A DNA stretch of 52,375 nt from Bacteroidaceae bacterium (GTDB lineage: Bacteria; Bacteroidota; Bacteroidia; Bacteroidales; Bacteroidaceae), in the NCBI GenBank assembly GCA_017522915.1, contig JAFWXX010000007.1, forward strand, positions 1-52,375, in the 5' to 3' direction. Shown in pieces: positions 26,371 through 34,800 of this stretch (position 1 is the first letter of the stretch; each line of letters opens with the position of its first letter). The position numbers and the translations under genes were made by a program. The notes under the pieces are model-generated. The model was not told the origin of the DNA and did no database searches. It worked only from the letters and a program-made list of their open reading frames with translations.

Positions 26371-27795
26371 TCAAATTATCCAAGACCAAAATATTCTATT
26401 TATCTCAGGGTCGTGCCTCTTTAATAACTCAAACAGATAGCGTATAATCGCCTTTGTTTTCTTGCACATTTCATTGGTTGGACGGAATCCTATCATATCT
26501 CCCTGCTCTGACATATTACGGACGGGGTCAGCACCACAATATGGTTGGAATATACATTCCGAGCACATAGGTAAACATTCCGTACAAGCGGATGAAATAA
26601 TATTATGAAGTAATTCACCATTGAACATTTCTTGGTAAGTATTCTCATTCACATTTCCAAGTCTGAAATAGAAATTCTTGAAACGAGCCATCATTCGGGC
26701 TTCATCAGAGACATACACATTCCCGTCATAATCATAAATTACTCCTGCGATTCCAACGCCAGCAGGTGATTGTAAGTCAACAAAACCTGTTGCAAATGGG
26801 GTCAACATTCGTTTAAGCAATAATGCGGCAAAACCCTCAATGAAAAATGTACCCTGCTTATTTAACTCAATTATATAATTAAGTCCTTCTTTATAGTTCT
26901 CAATAAATGCTTCTACGGGATAAGCAATTTTTTCTTTATACTGCTTTGCAAATCCGTATGGATTAAGAGAACGTAAGAAGATATTGTTAAATCCTAATCG
27001 AACATACTCATCAATAATTTCTTTGAAACGCCCTAAACTATGTTTTGATGTAGTCATCAAGGCGGAAACACACTCTTTATCCCCCCAAATGTCGCGTATC
27101 ATAGTTAGGTTCTTTTCAAATATAGCGTGATGGTCTAAGTCTTTATTCTGTAAAGGACGATTTGTGTCGTGCAAATCCTTTGGACCATCTAAGGATGTTG
27201 AAATCATACATTTATGCTTTTTGAGGTATTTTACCATATCCTCGTTAAGCAATGTCAGATTAGTACATATAACAAATTCAAGTACACGTTTCTTGAATAG
27301 ATTCTGCCATTCAGTCTCTTCAATAATATACTTAACCATTTCAAAATCAGTAGATGGGTCTCCACCTTGAAACTCTATCTTTATAAATGGCGAGTGCGAT
27401 TGAAATATAGTTTTAACTACATTTTTAGCTGTTTTCTTTGTCATATTTGCAGAATGGTCGTCCATATTCTTACGTGCAACTTGGCAATAAATACAACTTG
27501 AATTACAGCGTAAAGTAGGCACAACCATATGCAAAGATGTAAAATCCCTCAATATGCTTTTCTTGGTACGGAATTTAGTAGCAAGCATCGGGATTACATC
27601 CGTAACGTTATCAGTAGTTGCAATTTGTTTTGAGGCTATATCATAAAACAAATCACAATGTTCATCCATATCACCTTTTACAAGATGATAAAAGTCTTCA
27701 TTCTGTAAGAATATATATTCTCCCACTTCGTTAGTTAGGAGATATTCATTATCATTAAATCGTTCAAAGCGGAACGGCAATAGTTGATAAGCCAT
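26371..27795 (-). CDS. hxsB: His-Xaa-Ser system radical SAM/SPASM maturase HxsB
   Basis: The protein has 474 residues. The N-terminal 85 residues (LPFRFERFNDNEYLLTNEVG) could serve in peptide recognition, as is typical of SPASM maturases. The radical SAM site is C97-x3-C101-x2-C104 in TLRCNSSCIYCQ, followed by EFQGGDPS. The SPASM region near the C-terminus reads CTECLPMCSECIFQPYCGADP, giving cysteines for auxiliary iron-sulfur clusters. Family recognition rests on this layout plus the neighbours hxsD (3 nt upstream) and hxsC. It is related in general form to sulfatase maturases and peptide-modifying enzymes, but it lies next to a His-Xaa-Ser peptide rather than a sulfatase. Confidence 0.88.
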   Translation of the reverse strand: MAYQLLPFRFERFNDNEYLLTNEVGEYIFLQNEDFYHLVKGDMDEHCDLFYDIASKQIATTDNVTDVIPMLATKFRTKKSILRDFTSLHMVVPTLRCNSSCIYCQVARKNMDDHSANMTKKTAKNVVKTIFQSHSPFIKIEFQGGDPSTDFEMVKYIIEETEWQNLFKKRVLEFVICTNLTLLNEDMVKYLKKHKCMISTSLDGPKDLHDTNRPLQNKDLDHHAIFEKNLTMIRDIWGDKECVSALMTTSKHSLGRFKEIIDEYVRLGFNNIFLRSLNPYGFAKQYKEKIAYPVEAFIENYKEGLNYIIELNKQGTFFIEGFAALLLKRMLTPFATGFVDLQSPAGVGIAGVIYDYDGNVYVSDEARMMARFKNFYFRLGNVNENTYQEMFNGELLHNIISSACTECLPMCSECIFQPYCGADPVRNMSEQGDMIGFRPTNEMCKKTKAIIRYLFELLKRHDPEINRIFWSWII

Positions 27796-27798
27796 AAT

Positions 27799-28140
27799 TC
27801 ATCGTTTTACATTGACAGGTTTGAATGCTTCTTCAACTATCAAATCTCGAATATGTCCAAATTGATTATTCGTATAATGTCTAAGTTGCTGGTCTATCAA
27901 CTCATTGCAGAAGTGTTTTGGAACATCTGCATTTACTTGATTATCCTCTTTGGACTCAAAAACAATTTGAACTAAGTTGGAATTGCTACTATCAGTTACC
28001 TGATGTATGAAATAGAGATGGGTAAATTTGTATAAGGCTGCTGTAATAACCTCTTTTGCATACAAATTCAAATCTACCGAAACTTGAAATTTATTGTCTT
28101 CAAGTTCTACGACTGGGAATTTAATGTCTGCCATAACCAT
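27799..28140 (-). CDS. hxsD: His-Xaa-Ser system protein HxsD
   Basis: This small soluble protein has 113 residues from the ATG at 28140; a second ATG at 28134 is also possible. A GGAAG sequence seven bases upstream of 28140 weakly supports that start. The C-terminal segment QLRHYTNNQFGHIRDLIVEEAF corresponds to the LLNDYxLRE-type region that defines HxsD. The role is unknown; small partner proteins in such operons often bind the precursor or help the maturases. It is the first gene of the hxs operon and is preceded by a strongly structured 250-nt leader. Confidence 0.8.
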   Translation of the reverse strand: MVMADIKFPVVELEDNKFQVSVDLNLYAKEVITAALYKFTHLYFIHQVTDSSNSNLVQIVFESKEDNQVNADVPKHFCNELIDQQLRHYTNNQFGHIRDLIVEEAFKPVNVKR

Positions 28141-28176
28141 ACCAAGTCTTCCAGCCCCCAAAGACCAATCTTATTC

Positions 28177-28333
28177 AACGAAGAAGCGTGGAACTGCAAT
28201 GCCACGTTCGTTCTTGGAGGTCGTAGGAAAACCCGTATAAGTCGAGGGATGGTAATAGCAGCCCACGCTATATGCGTGAGAAACCATTACGCTTTTCTTG
28301 ACTTATACTTTGTGAATTTCCTACGTTCCCAAG
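28177..28333 (-). ncRNA. Structured leader upstream of hxsD (candidate cis-regulatory RNA)
   Basis: Two hairpins lie head to tail. Hairpin A joins AACGAA plus CGTGG (28177-28191, four-base bulge) to CCACGTTCGTT (28202-28212). Hairpin B is an extended stem. CGTAGGAAA (28222-28230) pairs with TTTCCTACG (28317-28325), GTATAAGTCGAG (28235-28246) pairs with CTTGACTTATAC (28297-28308, one G-U), and a 5-bp helix and a small apical hairpin CACGC/GCGTG cap it. An outer CTTGG/CCAAG pair adds 5 bp. No protein reading frame explains this. If the -7 box at 28400 is right, both hairpins fall in the 5' leader of the hxs operon. No known riboswitch class is recognised; a mobile-element structure is the main alternative. 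Confidence 0.5.
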
Positions 28334-28399
28334 TATCAAGATAGCATAACGCTTCTTTTTAACTCATATGTCTTGGATAGAGTTATCCCTATCCAACTG

Positions 28400-28407
28400 C
28401 AAAATTA
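28400..28407 (-). promoter_or_regulatory. Putative -7 box of the hxs operon
   Basis: On the minus strand TAATTTTG matches TAnnTTTG. It sits just downstream (in transcription order) of a 12-bp inverted repeat and would give a leader of about 250 nt before hxsD. Confidence 0.4.
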
Positions 28408-28413
28408 CAAAAA

Positions 28414-28454
28414 AGTCGTAATAATAGGCTCATATTAGGTAAATTATTACGACT
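28414..28454. repeat. Perfect 12-bp inverted repeat upstream of hxs (operator-like)
   Basis: AGTCGTAATAAT (28414-28425) and ATTATTACGACT (28443-28454) are perfect complements separated by 17 bp. The repeat begins 6 bp upstream of the putative hxs -7 box. This is where a dimeric regulator or an upstream terminator for the integrase remnant could lie. Confidence 0.5.
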
Positions 28455-28465
28455 TGATGAGTATT

Positions 28466-28769
28466 TTAGAGTTTCAGCCCTCGATTTTGTCTTCTACTTG
28501 TCGGCAATCCTAACGCTTCCATAAACTCATCTTTCTTGCGTCTGAACCAAGAGTGATGCGATACTTGAACGAATCTCCGACAATCGGCGGCTCTTGCTCT
28601 CAGCAAGGTTCGCCCAATCCTCCTTGGAGAGTTCCTGCCCCGTAGAGTAGTATTTCTGCTTGCGGTTGTAGATGACCTGTATCTTCACAGGAAATAGACC
28701 GCACTTCTTGGCTCGACGGGCATCCAGCACCGAGGGTACCGATATGCCGTCCTTTGAATACTTGAACAT
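28466..28769 (-). pseudogene. Truncated tyrosine recombinase (N-terminal arm-binding domain only)
   Basis: From the ATG at 28769, 80 codons read as an Arm-DNA-binding domain of Bacteroidetes phage-type integrases (SVLDARRAKKCGLFPVKIQV, RKQKYYSTGQELSKEDW). The frame stops at 28527. A second frame continues from about 28560 to a stop at 28466 (WFRRKKDEFMEALGLPTSRR), suggesting a frameshift or a deletion junction. The core-binding and catalytic domains with the Arg-His-Arg-Tyr residues are absent. An exact TAnnTTTG box (minus strand, 28835-28842) precedes it and overlaps the right subterminal repeat. It is a remnant of the island's integrase. Confidence 0.7.
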
Positions 28770-28802
28770 AATCTGCCGTTTTTTTAGGTTAATTACTTCT
28801 GT

Positions 28803-28835
28803 GTATGCAAATCCTTGCACATACTATTTGCATAC
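28803..28835. repeat. 10-bp inverted repeat in the integrase promoter
   Basis: GTATGCAAAT (28803-28812) pairs with ATTTGCATAC (28826-28835). The right half is part of the subterminal repeat, so integrase binding and autoregulation may be coupled here. Confidence 0.5.
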
Positions 28836-28848
28836 AAAAGTAGATATT
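28818..28848 (+). repeat. Subterminal repeat, right copy
   Basis: It matches 22504-22534 at 27 of 31 positions in the same orientation and lies 111 bp inside the right boundary repeat. Confidence 0.6.
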
Positions 28849-28959
28849 ATCGGCAAATTCCGTAAATCGCAAGAAAAGAAAATTTGCCAAAATACGCTAA
28901 AACACAATGTTTTGCATATTATTGGCAAATCTTATAAAATAGGTGAAAATACCCTATAA

Positions 28960-28975
28960 TTTACTGAGCGTAAAT
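28960..28975 (+). repeat. Right boundary repeat (attR-like)
   Basis: TTTACTGAGCGTAAAT is identical to 22410-22425. Host sequence with the more GC-rich character of the flanks resumes just beyond it. Confidence 0.7.
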
Positions 28976-29124
28976 GAGGATTTTGAAGGCAAACGTAACA
29001 CAGCAAATTTACTTTTTATATACTCCGAACATTCTTCTGCTGTAAGTGTTACATTTAACAGTACACCGGGCAGTATATGACATACAGCCCGAAAATTGTT
29101 TAACTTGAACTTAACACTTATATC

Positions 29125-29280
29125 ATGAAGAAAAGCTATCATGCTCCGGAAGCGGAGAGTATTATCATCGAGAGCAACATCATTGCTGCATCAACAGGAA
29201 GCGAAACGCGCAGCTCGGTCCCTGACACAGGTACCAGAAGCAACAACAGCGGAGGCTGGGGCAATATATGGAGCAACTGA
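29125..29280 (+). CDS. Small 51-residue peptide of the Bacteroidales YxxP type
   Basis: The peptide begins MKKSYHAPEAESIIIES and ends in a Gly/Ser/Asn/Trp-rich tail (SGGWGNIWSN). Short peptides with a lysine-rich start, an aromatic-xx-Pro motif and a hydrophobic stretch are frequent in Prevotella and Bacteroides genomes and lack assigned function. A perfect 19-bp hairpin terminator starts five bases after the stop, supporting real transcription. It lies 150 bp outside the right island boundary, in GC-richer sequence, so it is probably a host gene. No clear start signal is visible upstream. Confidence 0.55.
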   Translation: MKKSYHAPEAESIIIESNIIAASTGSETRSSVPDTGTRSNNSGGWGNIWSN

Positions 29281-29284
29281 CACC

Positions 29285-29327
29285 TATAAGCATTGAAGCC
29301 GGCTATTAGCCGGCTTCAATGCTTATA
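29285..29327. terminator. Bidirectional terminator between the small peptide gene and nadA
   Basis: A 19-bp perfect stem (29285-29303 with 29309-29327, loop TATTA) separates the two convergent genes. Confidence 0.85.
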
Positions 29328-29332
29328 ATATT

Positions 29333-30313
29333 CTACTTGGACAGTTCCAGCATTCTTACAATAGGCTTCTTGGCTGCAATGCGCAACTCCTCGTCAAGTT
29401 CTACAACCGGCCACTCATACTTGAGCGTATTATACAGTTTCTCCAGAGTATTCAGGCGCATGAAACCGCACTCGTTGCATGCACACGGGCCTGTTGACGG
29501 AGGCACAGGCAAGAATCTCTTTCCGGGACAACGCTTCATCATCTCATGCAGTATTCCGCTCTCTGTAGCCACAATGAACTCAGCAGCATCGCTCTTCTCT
29601 GCATACGTGAGTATTGCAGCTGTAGAACCGATGAAGTCGGCAAGCGCAAGCACTCCGCTCTTGCATTCGGGGTGTGCGAGTACCTTTGCATCGGGATGAG
29701 CAGCCTTCAGCTCCACAATCTTCTCTATCGAGAACTGTTCATGGACATGACAGCCGCCATTCCACAAAAGCATATTGCGGTGAGTTACTGCATTAAGATA
29801 GCCTCCGAGGTTCTTGTCGGGAGCAAATATTATCTTCTCGTCCTTGGGGAAGCTCTCCACTATGGCACGTGCATTGGTTGACGTCACCACAATATCGGTA
29901 TGTGCCTTCACGGCTGCCGAAGTGTTCACATAGGCAACCACCTTGTAACCCGGATGTTCAGCCTTGAACTTTGCAAGCTCTTCTGCAGGGCAGCTTTCGG
30001 CAAGTGAACAGCCGGCATTAAGGTCGGGAATAAGAACCTTCTTTTCGGGTGAAAGAATCTTGTTTGTCTCGGCCATGAAATGCACGCCGCACATCACAAG
30101 GATATCGGCAGTTGTCTTTTCAGCTATCTGTGCCAGAGCCAGGCTGTCACCTACGAAATCGGCAACATCCTGTATATCTCCGTCTGTATAATAATGTGCA
30201 AGCACCACAGCATTCTTCTCCTCACACAAGCGGCGGATTCCAGCCTTGAGATCCACATCCGCAGGGATAGCCTCATCGATATATCCCTTATCAATCCATT
30301 CTTGCTTAATCAT
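29333..30313 (-). CDS. nadA: Quinolinate synthase
   Basis: The protein has 326 residues from the ATG at 30313 (MIKQEWIDKGY); an upstream in-frame start at 30361 is less likely because a -7-like CTAAGATA lies between them. NadA condenses iminoaspartate with dihydroxyacetone phosphate to quinolinate, for NAD synthesis. The [4Fe-4S] ligands are the cysteines in MCGVHFMAET, HPECKSG and CNECGFM. Substrate motifs AHYYTDGDIQD and YVNTSAAVKA are intact. nadB and nadC are not in the window. Confidence 0.95.
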   Translation of the reverse strand: MIKQEWIDKGYIDEAIPADVDLKAGIRRLCEEKNAVVLAHYYTDGDIQDVADFVGDSLALAQIAEKTTADILVMCGVHFMAETNKILSPEKKVLIPDLNAGCSLAESCPAEELAKFKAEHPGYKVVAYVNTSAAVKAHTDIVVTSTNARAIVESFPKDEKIIFAPDKNLGGYLNAVTHRNMLLWNGGCHVHEQFSIEKIVELKAAHPDAKVLAHPECKSGVLALADFIGSTAAILTYAEKSDAAEFIVATESGILHEMMKRCPGKRFLPVPPSTGPCACNECGFMRLNTLEKLYNTLKYEWPVVELDEELRIAAKKPIVRMLELSK

Positions 30314-30401
30314 AATTATTACATTTATTAGACAACACTGTTTCTTCGGGCTAAGATACAAAAAAATAGCTCACGGAAGAATAATATATACAAGCTAATT
30401 A

Positions 30402-30947
30402 TTACAATTTCATGGAGAAGTATATTCCACAGGCGCCATCGGAACCTACAACCGGCGAAAGTGTAATGTCATGTTTCTTGGCATACTTTGTAGTGAACAA
30501 GAGACCGCTGCCCACACCTATTGCCGCACCGGCAAGGACATCCCATGCATCATGTTTCCTGGAATATACTCTGCCCCATGCTACATATCCGCTGACAATG
30601 TATGCCGGAACTCCCCACTTCCAGCCATAACGCTTCTGGAGGAACGTTGCTCCGGCAAACGAGAAACCGGAATGGTTTGACGGGAACGAATGACGGTCAC
30701 TGCCGTCGGGACGCTCTTTCTTTACGGTATATTTCAAGGCATAGCTTACAGCAACCGATGCAACAAGCGATTCACCCAGTTGCAACAGGCCTTTGTAATC
30801 ACCCTTTGACAAAGCGACTCCTGCACCCACAAGAGCCGGTGCAAACATCGTTATGTCGGTAGTCGTCTCAATAGTCTTGCGCGACTGCGCCATCACCTGC
30901 AGCCCAGGCAAAAGCATTGCAAGCAACAGTATCAGTATGCGGTTCAT
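30402..30947 (-). CDS. PAP2-family membrane-associated phosphatase
   Basis: This 181-residue protein has a signal peptide or first membrane segment (MNRILILLLAMLLPGLQVMA). The phosphatase triad motifs are KYTVKKERP, PSNHSG and SRKHDAWDV, the standard PAP2 KxxxxxxRP, PSxHxG and SRxxxxxHxxxD pattern. Related enzymes dephosphorylate undecaprenyl-diphosphate, lipid A or phosphatidic acid in the envelope. The precise lipid substrate is not visible. It is a single gene upstream of nadA in the same direction. Confidence 0.9.
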   Translation of the reverse strand: MNRILILLLAMLLPGLQVMAQSRKTIETTTDITMFAPALVGAGVALSKGDYKGLLQLGESLVASVAVSYALKYTVKKERPDGSDRHSFPSNHSGFSFAGATFLQKRYGWKWGVPAYIVSGYVAWGRVYSRKHDAWDVLAGAAIGVGSGLLFTTKYAKKHDITLSPVVGSDGACGIYFSMKL

Positions 30948-31077
30948 AATATCATCTTATTATGGAGCAAATATACATCTATTTCCTCTTCCATAGGCAC
31001 CCGATAATATTTTTTTAGAAGGAAGAGAGTAATTTTTCAATGCTAATCCTTATCTTAGCACGATTTTAAGAAACATA

Positions 31078-31737
31078 ATGGAACTTTTCAACAATATATT
31101 GAACTGGCTAGGCAACATCACCTTGCTGCAGATAATTGATTTTGTGGGAACATTTGCCTTTGCCATAAGCGGAATACGCCTGGCTTCGGCCAAACAGTTC
31201 GACTGGTTCGGAGCATACGTAGTGGGTGCAGCAACCGCCATCGGCGGCGGAACGTTACGCGATGTAATGCTCGACGTGCCGGTATTCTGGATGCACGACG
31301 GTTTCTATCTATCATGTACGGGCCTTGCTTTGGTATGGGTAATACTGTTCCGCCGTTACCTGATACACATGCACAACACATTCTTCATCTTCGACGCCAT
31401 AGGCCTTGCGCTGTTCACCATTGTGGGAATACAGAAGACACTCGACTGCGGACTCCCTATCTGGGTAGCAGTAGTAATGGGTACGATGACCGGTGCGGCC
31501 GGTGGTGTCATACGTGACGTGCTTATCAATGAAGAGCCGCTTATCTTCCGCAAGGAAATATATGCCATGGCATGCGTTGTCGGAGGAATTGTATTCGGAG
31601 TATGCAACTGGTTCGGCCTTGCATCAGAGATTACCTTGCCGGCATGCGGTACAGCCGTTTTCCTTACACGAGTGCTTGCCGTAAAACATCATATATGCCT
31701 GCCTACCCTCAAATCGGAGGATGAACCGGCAGCATAA
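31078..31737 (+). CDS. UPF0126 / TRIC-like membrane channel protein
   Basis: The 219-residue protein is mostly hydrophobic with about six or seven membrane helices in two repeats. Each repeat has the family glycine motif: AIGGGTLRDVMLD and GAAGGVIRDVLIN. Members of this family (YadS/YicG) are structurally TRIC-type cation channels; some have been linked to glycine transport. A TATCTTAG box at 31051-31058 lies 19 nt upstream of the start codon. It ends in a strong terminator shared with the convergent GH20 gene. Confidence 0.88.
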   Translation: MELFNNILNWLGNITLLQIIDFVGTFAFAISGIRLASAKQFDWFGAYVVGAATAIGGGTLRDVMLDVPVFWMHDGFYLSCTGLALVWVILFRRYLIHMHNTFFIFDAIGLALFTIVGIQKTLDCGLPIWVAVVMGTMTGAAGGVIRDVLINEEPLIFRKEIYAMACVVGGIVFGVCNWFGLASEITLPACGTAVFLTRVLAVKHHICLPTLKSEDEPAA

Positions 31738-31779
31738 AAACAGTATCGGCCACGGATTTTCGTGGCCGATACTGTTTTT
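31736..31779. terminator. Bidirectional terminator between the UPF0126 and GH20 genes
   Basis: A 19-bp perfect stem (31736-31754 with 31761-31779, loop GATTTT) with A-run and T-run flanks lies between convergent genes. Confidence 0.85.
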
Positions 31780-31800
31780 ATGCTTTATGCATTAAGGTAT

Positions 31801-34800
31801 TTACCTAACAAGCATTTTTTTGCCGTCAACTATATATATTCCCTTGACCGGGTTTTCCACCTTACGGCCTTGCAGGTCGTAAATACCTTTAATCTTTCCG
31901 GTTTCGCCTTTCACCTCGCTTATGCCGGTCTCGCCATTGGTATAGACAAGATTTATGTCAATATTCTTGGAGACGTATGCAAGTTCTTCATATACGGCAT
32001 CACTCTCTTTAACGCTGTAACCTTCAATAATCGGAGTGAGCAAAGTGTATTGGTCACCGCCTTTTACATAACGCGAACCGCTGTCAAGCAAGTTGCCCTC
32101 CTCATCAACACATCTGTATGATACAGTGAAATAAGGATGTGGCTTGTAGCGATAGAACACGAACGGATGTCCCCCGTCCCAGCCCGTAAATGTATTGTTT
32201 GCATTGCCGTTCCAATAGTAGCTGTTGCTTGTGCCCTGAATGCTCCAGGTCGCAGTGCTTTCATCGAAAGTAAATATGAAGGTCTCTGGCGTATTGCTGC
32301 CTGTGACAAGCGAGCCGCGCAACAGCTGAGGAATGTAGATGCCGTAATTGTTCATAACGGTGAAACGGTTGCCGTCACCCTCAAGGTTCCACACAAACGC
32401 AGGATTGGCATCACTTATGCCGTTTGTGGTTGTTATGCCGGCACCAACTGCTGAAACGCTGAGGAAACCGCTGCGCGCGGCCTCATCCTTGGCATTATAA
32501 ATGAGGTATGATGCACCGCCCTCAAGTTCTGTGACAGCTTCGCCTACAGCAGCTGCGCCCATTATGCCCTCGCAGTCGTAATATACATCGATTACGGTAT
32601 CCTCCTCCGGTACTATTATGGTACGCTCTTCCATATCGCCCCCTACACAAACAAAGAACTCCACCTTCGGATACTCGACCGAATAGCTGTCGCCTATAGT
32701 ACAAGGGACATCATATTCAGCTATCATGTTGCCGTCCATTGAGAAGCATCTTGTTATAATGCTGTATGATACACGTTTGTATGTCACTTTTATAATTTTG
32801 TTTTCACCATCGTCTGATACGGTGTGTGATACAGCTTCAAGGTTTGGCAGTTCGGGTATCTCTGCAACAAATTCACCACCGGCCTTTATTGCCTGATAGA
32901 ATTTCTTCAGCATATTGCCGTCCGGACCGTAGCATTCGTATGTTGCAAGTGCTGCAGGCTCATATAGCCACCCTGTTCCTTGCGGATATATACCACCCTT
33001 GTTAAGAGTATTGGGGTTGGTCGCAGCACGCTCGGGAATCGGATACAGAGCACCGTTACCGGCCATAATGCTGAAGTCGCCGCTCCTTGTATTATAGTTA
33101 TTGGTAAGCACAACACCGCTTTCGCCCAATGCAATAGGTGCAGTGGCACCGCTTATATATCGGCCTGTCGCCACATTGCGCAGCTTCAAATCCTGGCCAT
33201 TAGCTGTTACTGAGGCATCAACAACTTCCCACACATCGGCACCATACATCTGCTTTGCAGCTGTCACGGTTGCATCGCCATTGTCATAGAGGCTCCATCC
33301 TTTGAAACGCTCGGTATTGTTTATAATGCGATAGTATGTTCCCGAAACAGGATATTCGATTTCAGCTGACGCTGAAGCTACCGGGCGGAACTCCCATATA
33401 CCGCCATTTCCGTCAGCCGGGTCACTCCATAGATTAATGGAGTAATTCTGTCCGGGACCTGCATAGTTGAGGCACATATTACCATTAGATACCTTTTGGC
33501 TACGTATGCTGTAGTTGTAATTGTTGCCGTTCTGTGCGTATGCCTTGTCACCCAGAATAAAGTCGTAATGACGGTTGTTCTCGTCATAGTCCCAACGGCC
33601 TGTGTTGTTCTCGGCTGTCGGTGTGCCCTTTACCGACCCGTTCGGCTTTGCCTTATTCACTATAGCCCAACGTTCGGGGTTATTCGGGTCCTGCATGAAT
33701 GCCCACAACTGGTAATCGTAGCCTTCATTGCTCTCATCTTCTATTATTTCGCTGTTCCAAAGACGACCGGCTGGTGCAGTGCCTGTCTTGTCGGCAATGT
33801 TCATTCCTTCGCGCAACAACTGTATGCAACGGCCGGCACGGGCATCAGTAGCCGTAGTCACAATGCGGTACCATGTTTTCTCCACATCGGTCGATATGGT
33901 CGGCATAACCTTTCCGCCGGTGCTACCGTCGCCTTCAAGAATGTAGTGACGACCGTATTCGTAGCTGTTGTAGTTAAGCAGAAGGGTATCCTTGGTGATT
34001 CGCTCCTGGAAATCGCTGAAATTCTTTTTTGCAGCCGGCGTCCAGCCAGTCTCGGCGATAGCTGTAAGACGTGGCAGAGCCAGATATTCAAGCAAATCAT
34101 TATCCTGCACATGCTCTGTCCAGAAGGTACCCTGTACACCGACGTAGTATTTGTGCAGGTTTGTTGGAACACTTGCAGGAATGGGCACATAGTCATATAC
34201 AGCCTTTACATTGTCTGTTCCGTAGCCGGCAACCTTCGGTTCATCGGCATCGGTGCTCTGACGACGGTTGATGTAGTATGGTACCTGCGTGGTAATGATA
34301 GATTTCATACCATACTGAGCGGCCTTCAGAGCACATGGCTGAGCATTGCCAATCTCCCAACACATCATTGTACCGCCCGTGCCTTTTATGAGTTCCTCAT
34401 CAGTACCACCGGCTGTCAGGCTCTCATTCCACATTATCACAGTGCGCTTCTTGTCGCCCTCTTTTGATGTAACATAATCCGATAACTTGCGTACAAAATG
34501 CGACTGCAGCTGGCGCACATTGGTCAATCCCAGCTCCTGCATCATTGCCTGACACTCTGCGTTGCTCTGCCAAGCGTTTGTAGGCGTCTCATCGCCACCG
34601 ATGTGAATCTGGCTGTAGGGGAACACTTCTATTATCTCATCCAGCACATCCTTCGCAAATTGCAACACCAATGGGCTTGCCACATTCAGCACATCGGCGA
34701 AAACACCTCCGTTTACCTGCACGTTGTGTGCTCCGTTAGGATTGCAGCTGAATTCGGGATAGGCAGTATTGACAGCACAAGAGTGACCGGGGAACTCAAC

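Larger units (their letters stand above)
22410..28975. mobile_element. AT-rich genomic island with HXS cluster and ATPase-nuclease module
   Basis: The segment is bounded by two identical 16-bp direct repeats (22410-22425 and 28960-28975). It contains an imperfect 31-bp direct repeat about 80-110 bp inside each end. Base composition is visibly more AT-rich than the flanks, most strongly in the ATPase and nuclease genes. It carries two accessory modules and a truncated tyrosine-recombinase remnant at the right end. Flanking genes are metabolic (tdh, nadA). It is inferred to be an integrated element that has lost its integrase and is now probably fixed. Confidence 0.75.

Noticed and set aside
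28084-28344. An 86-codon plus-strand frame near hxsD
   Set aside because: It overlaps the hxsD 5' end and the paired helices of the structured leader, has no family features and no start signal.
33496-34467. A 323-codon open frame on the plus strand
   Set aside because: It lies entirely antisense to the GH20 gene, whose motifs are intact, and its translation has no recognisable domain; it is a by-product of codon bias.
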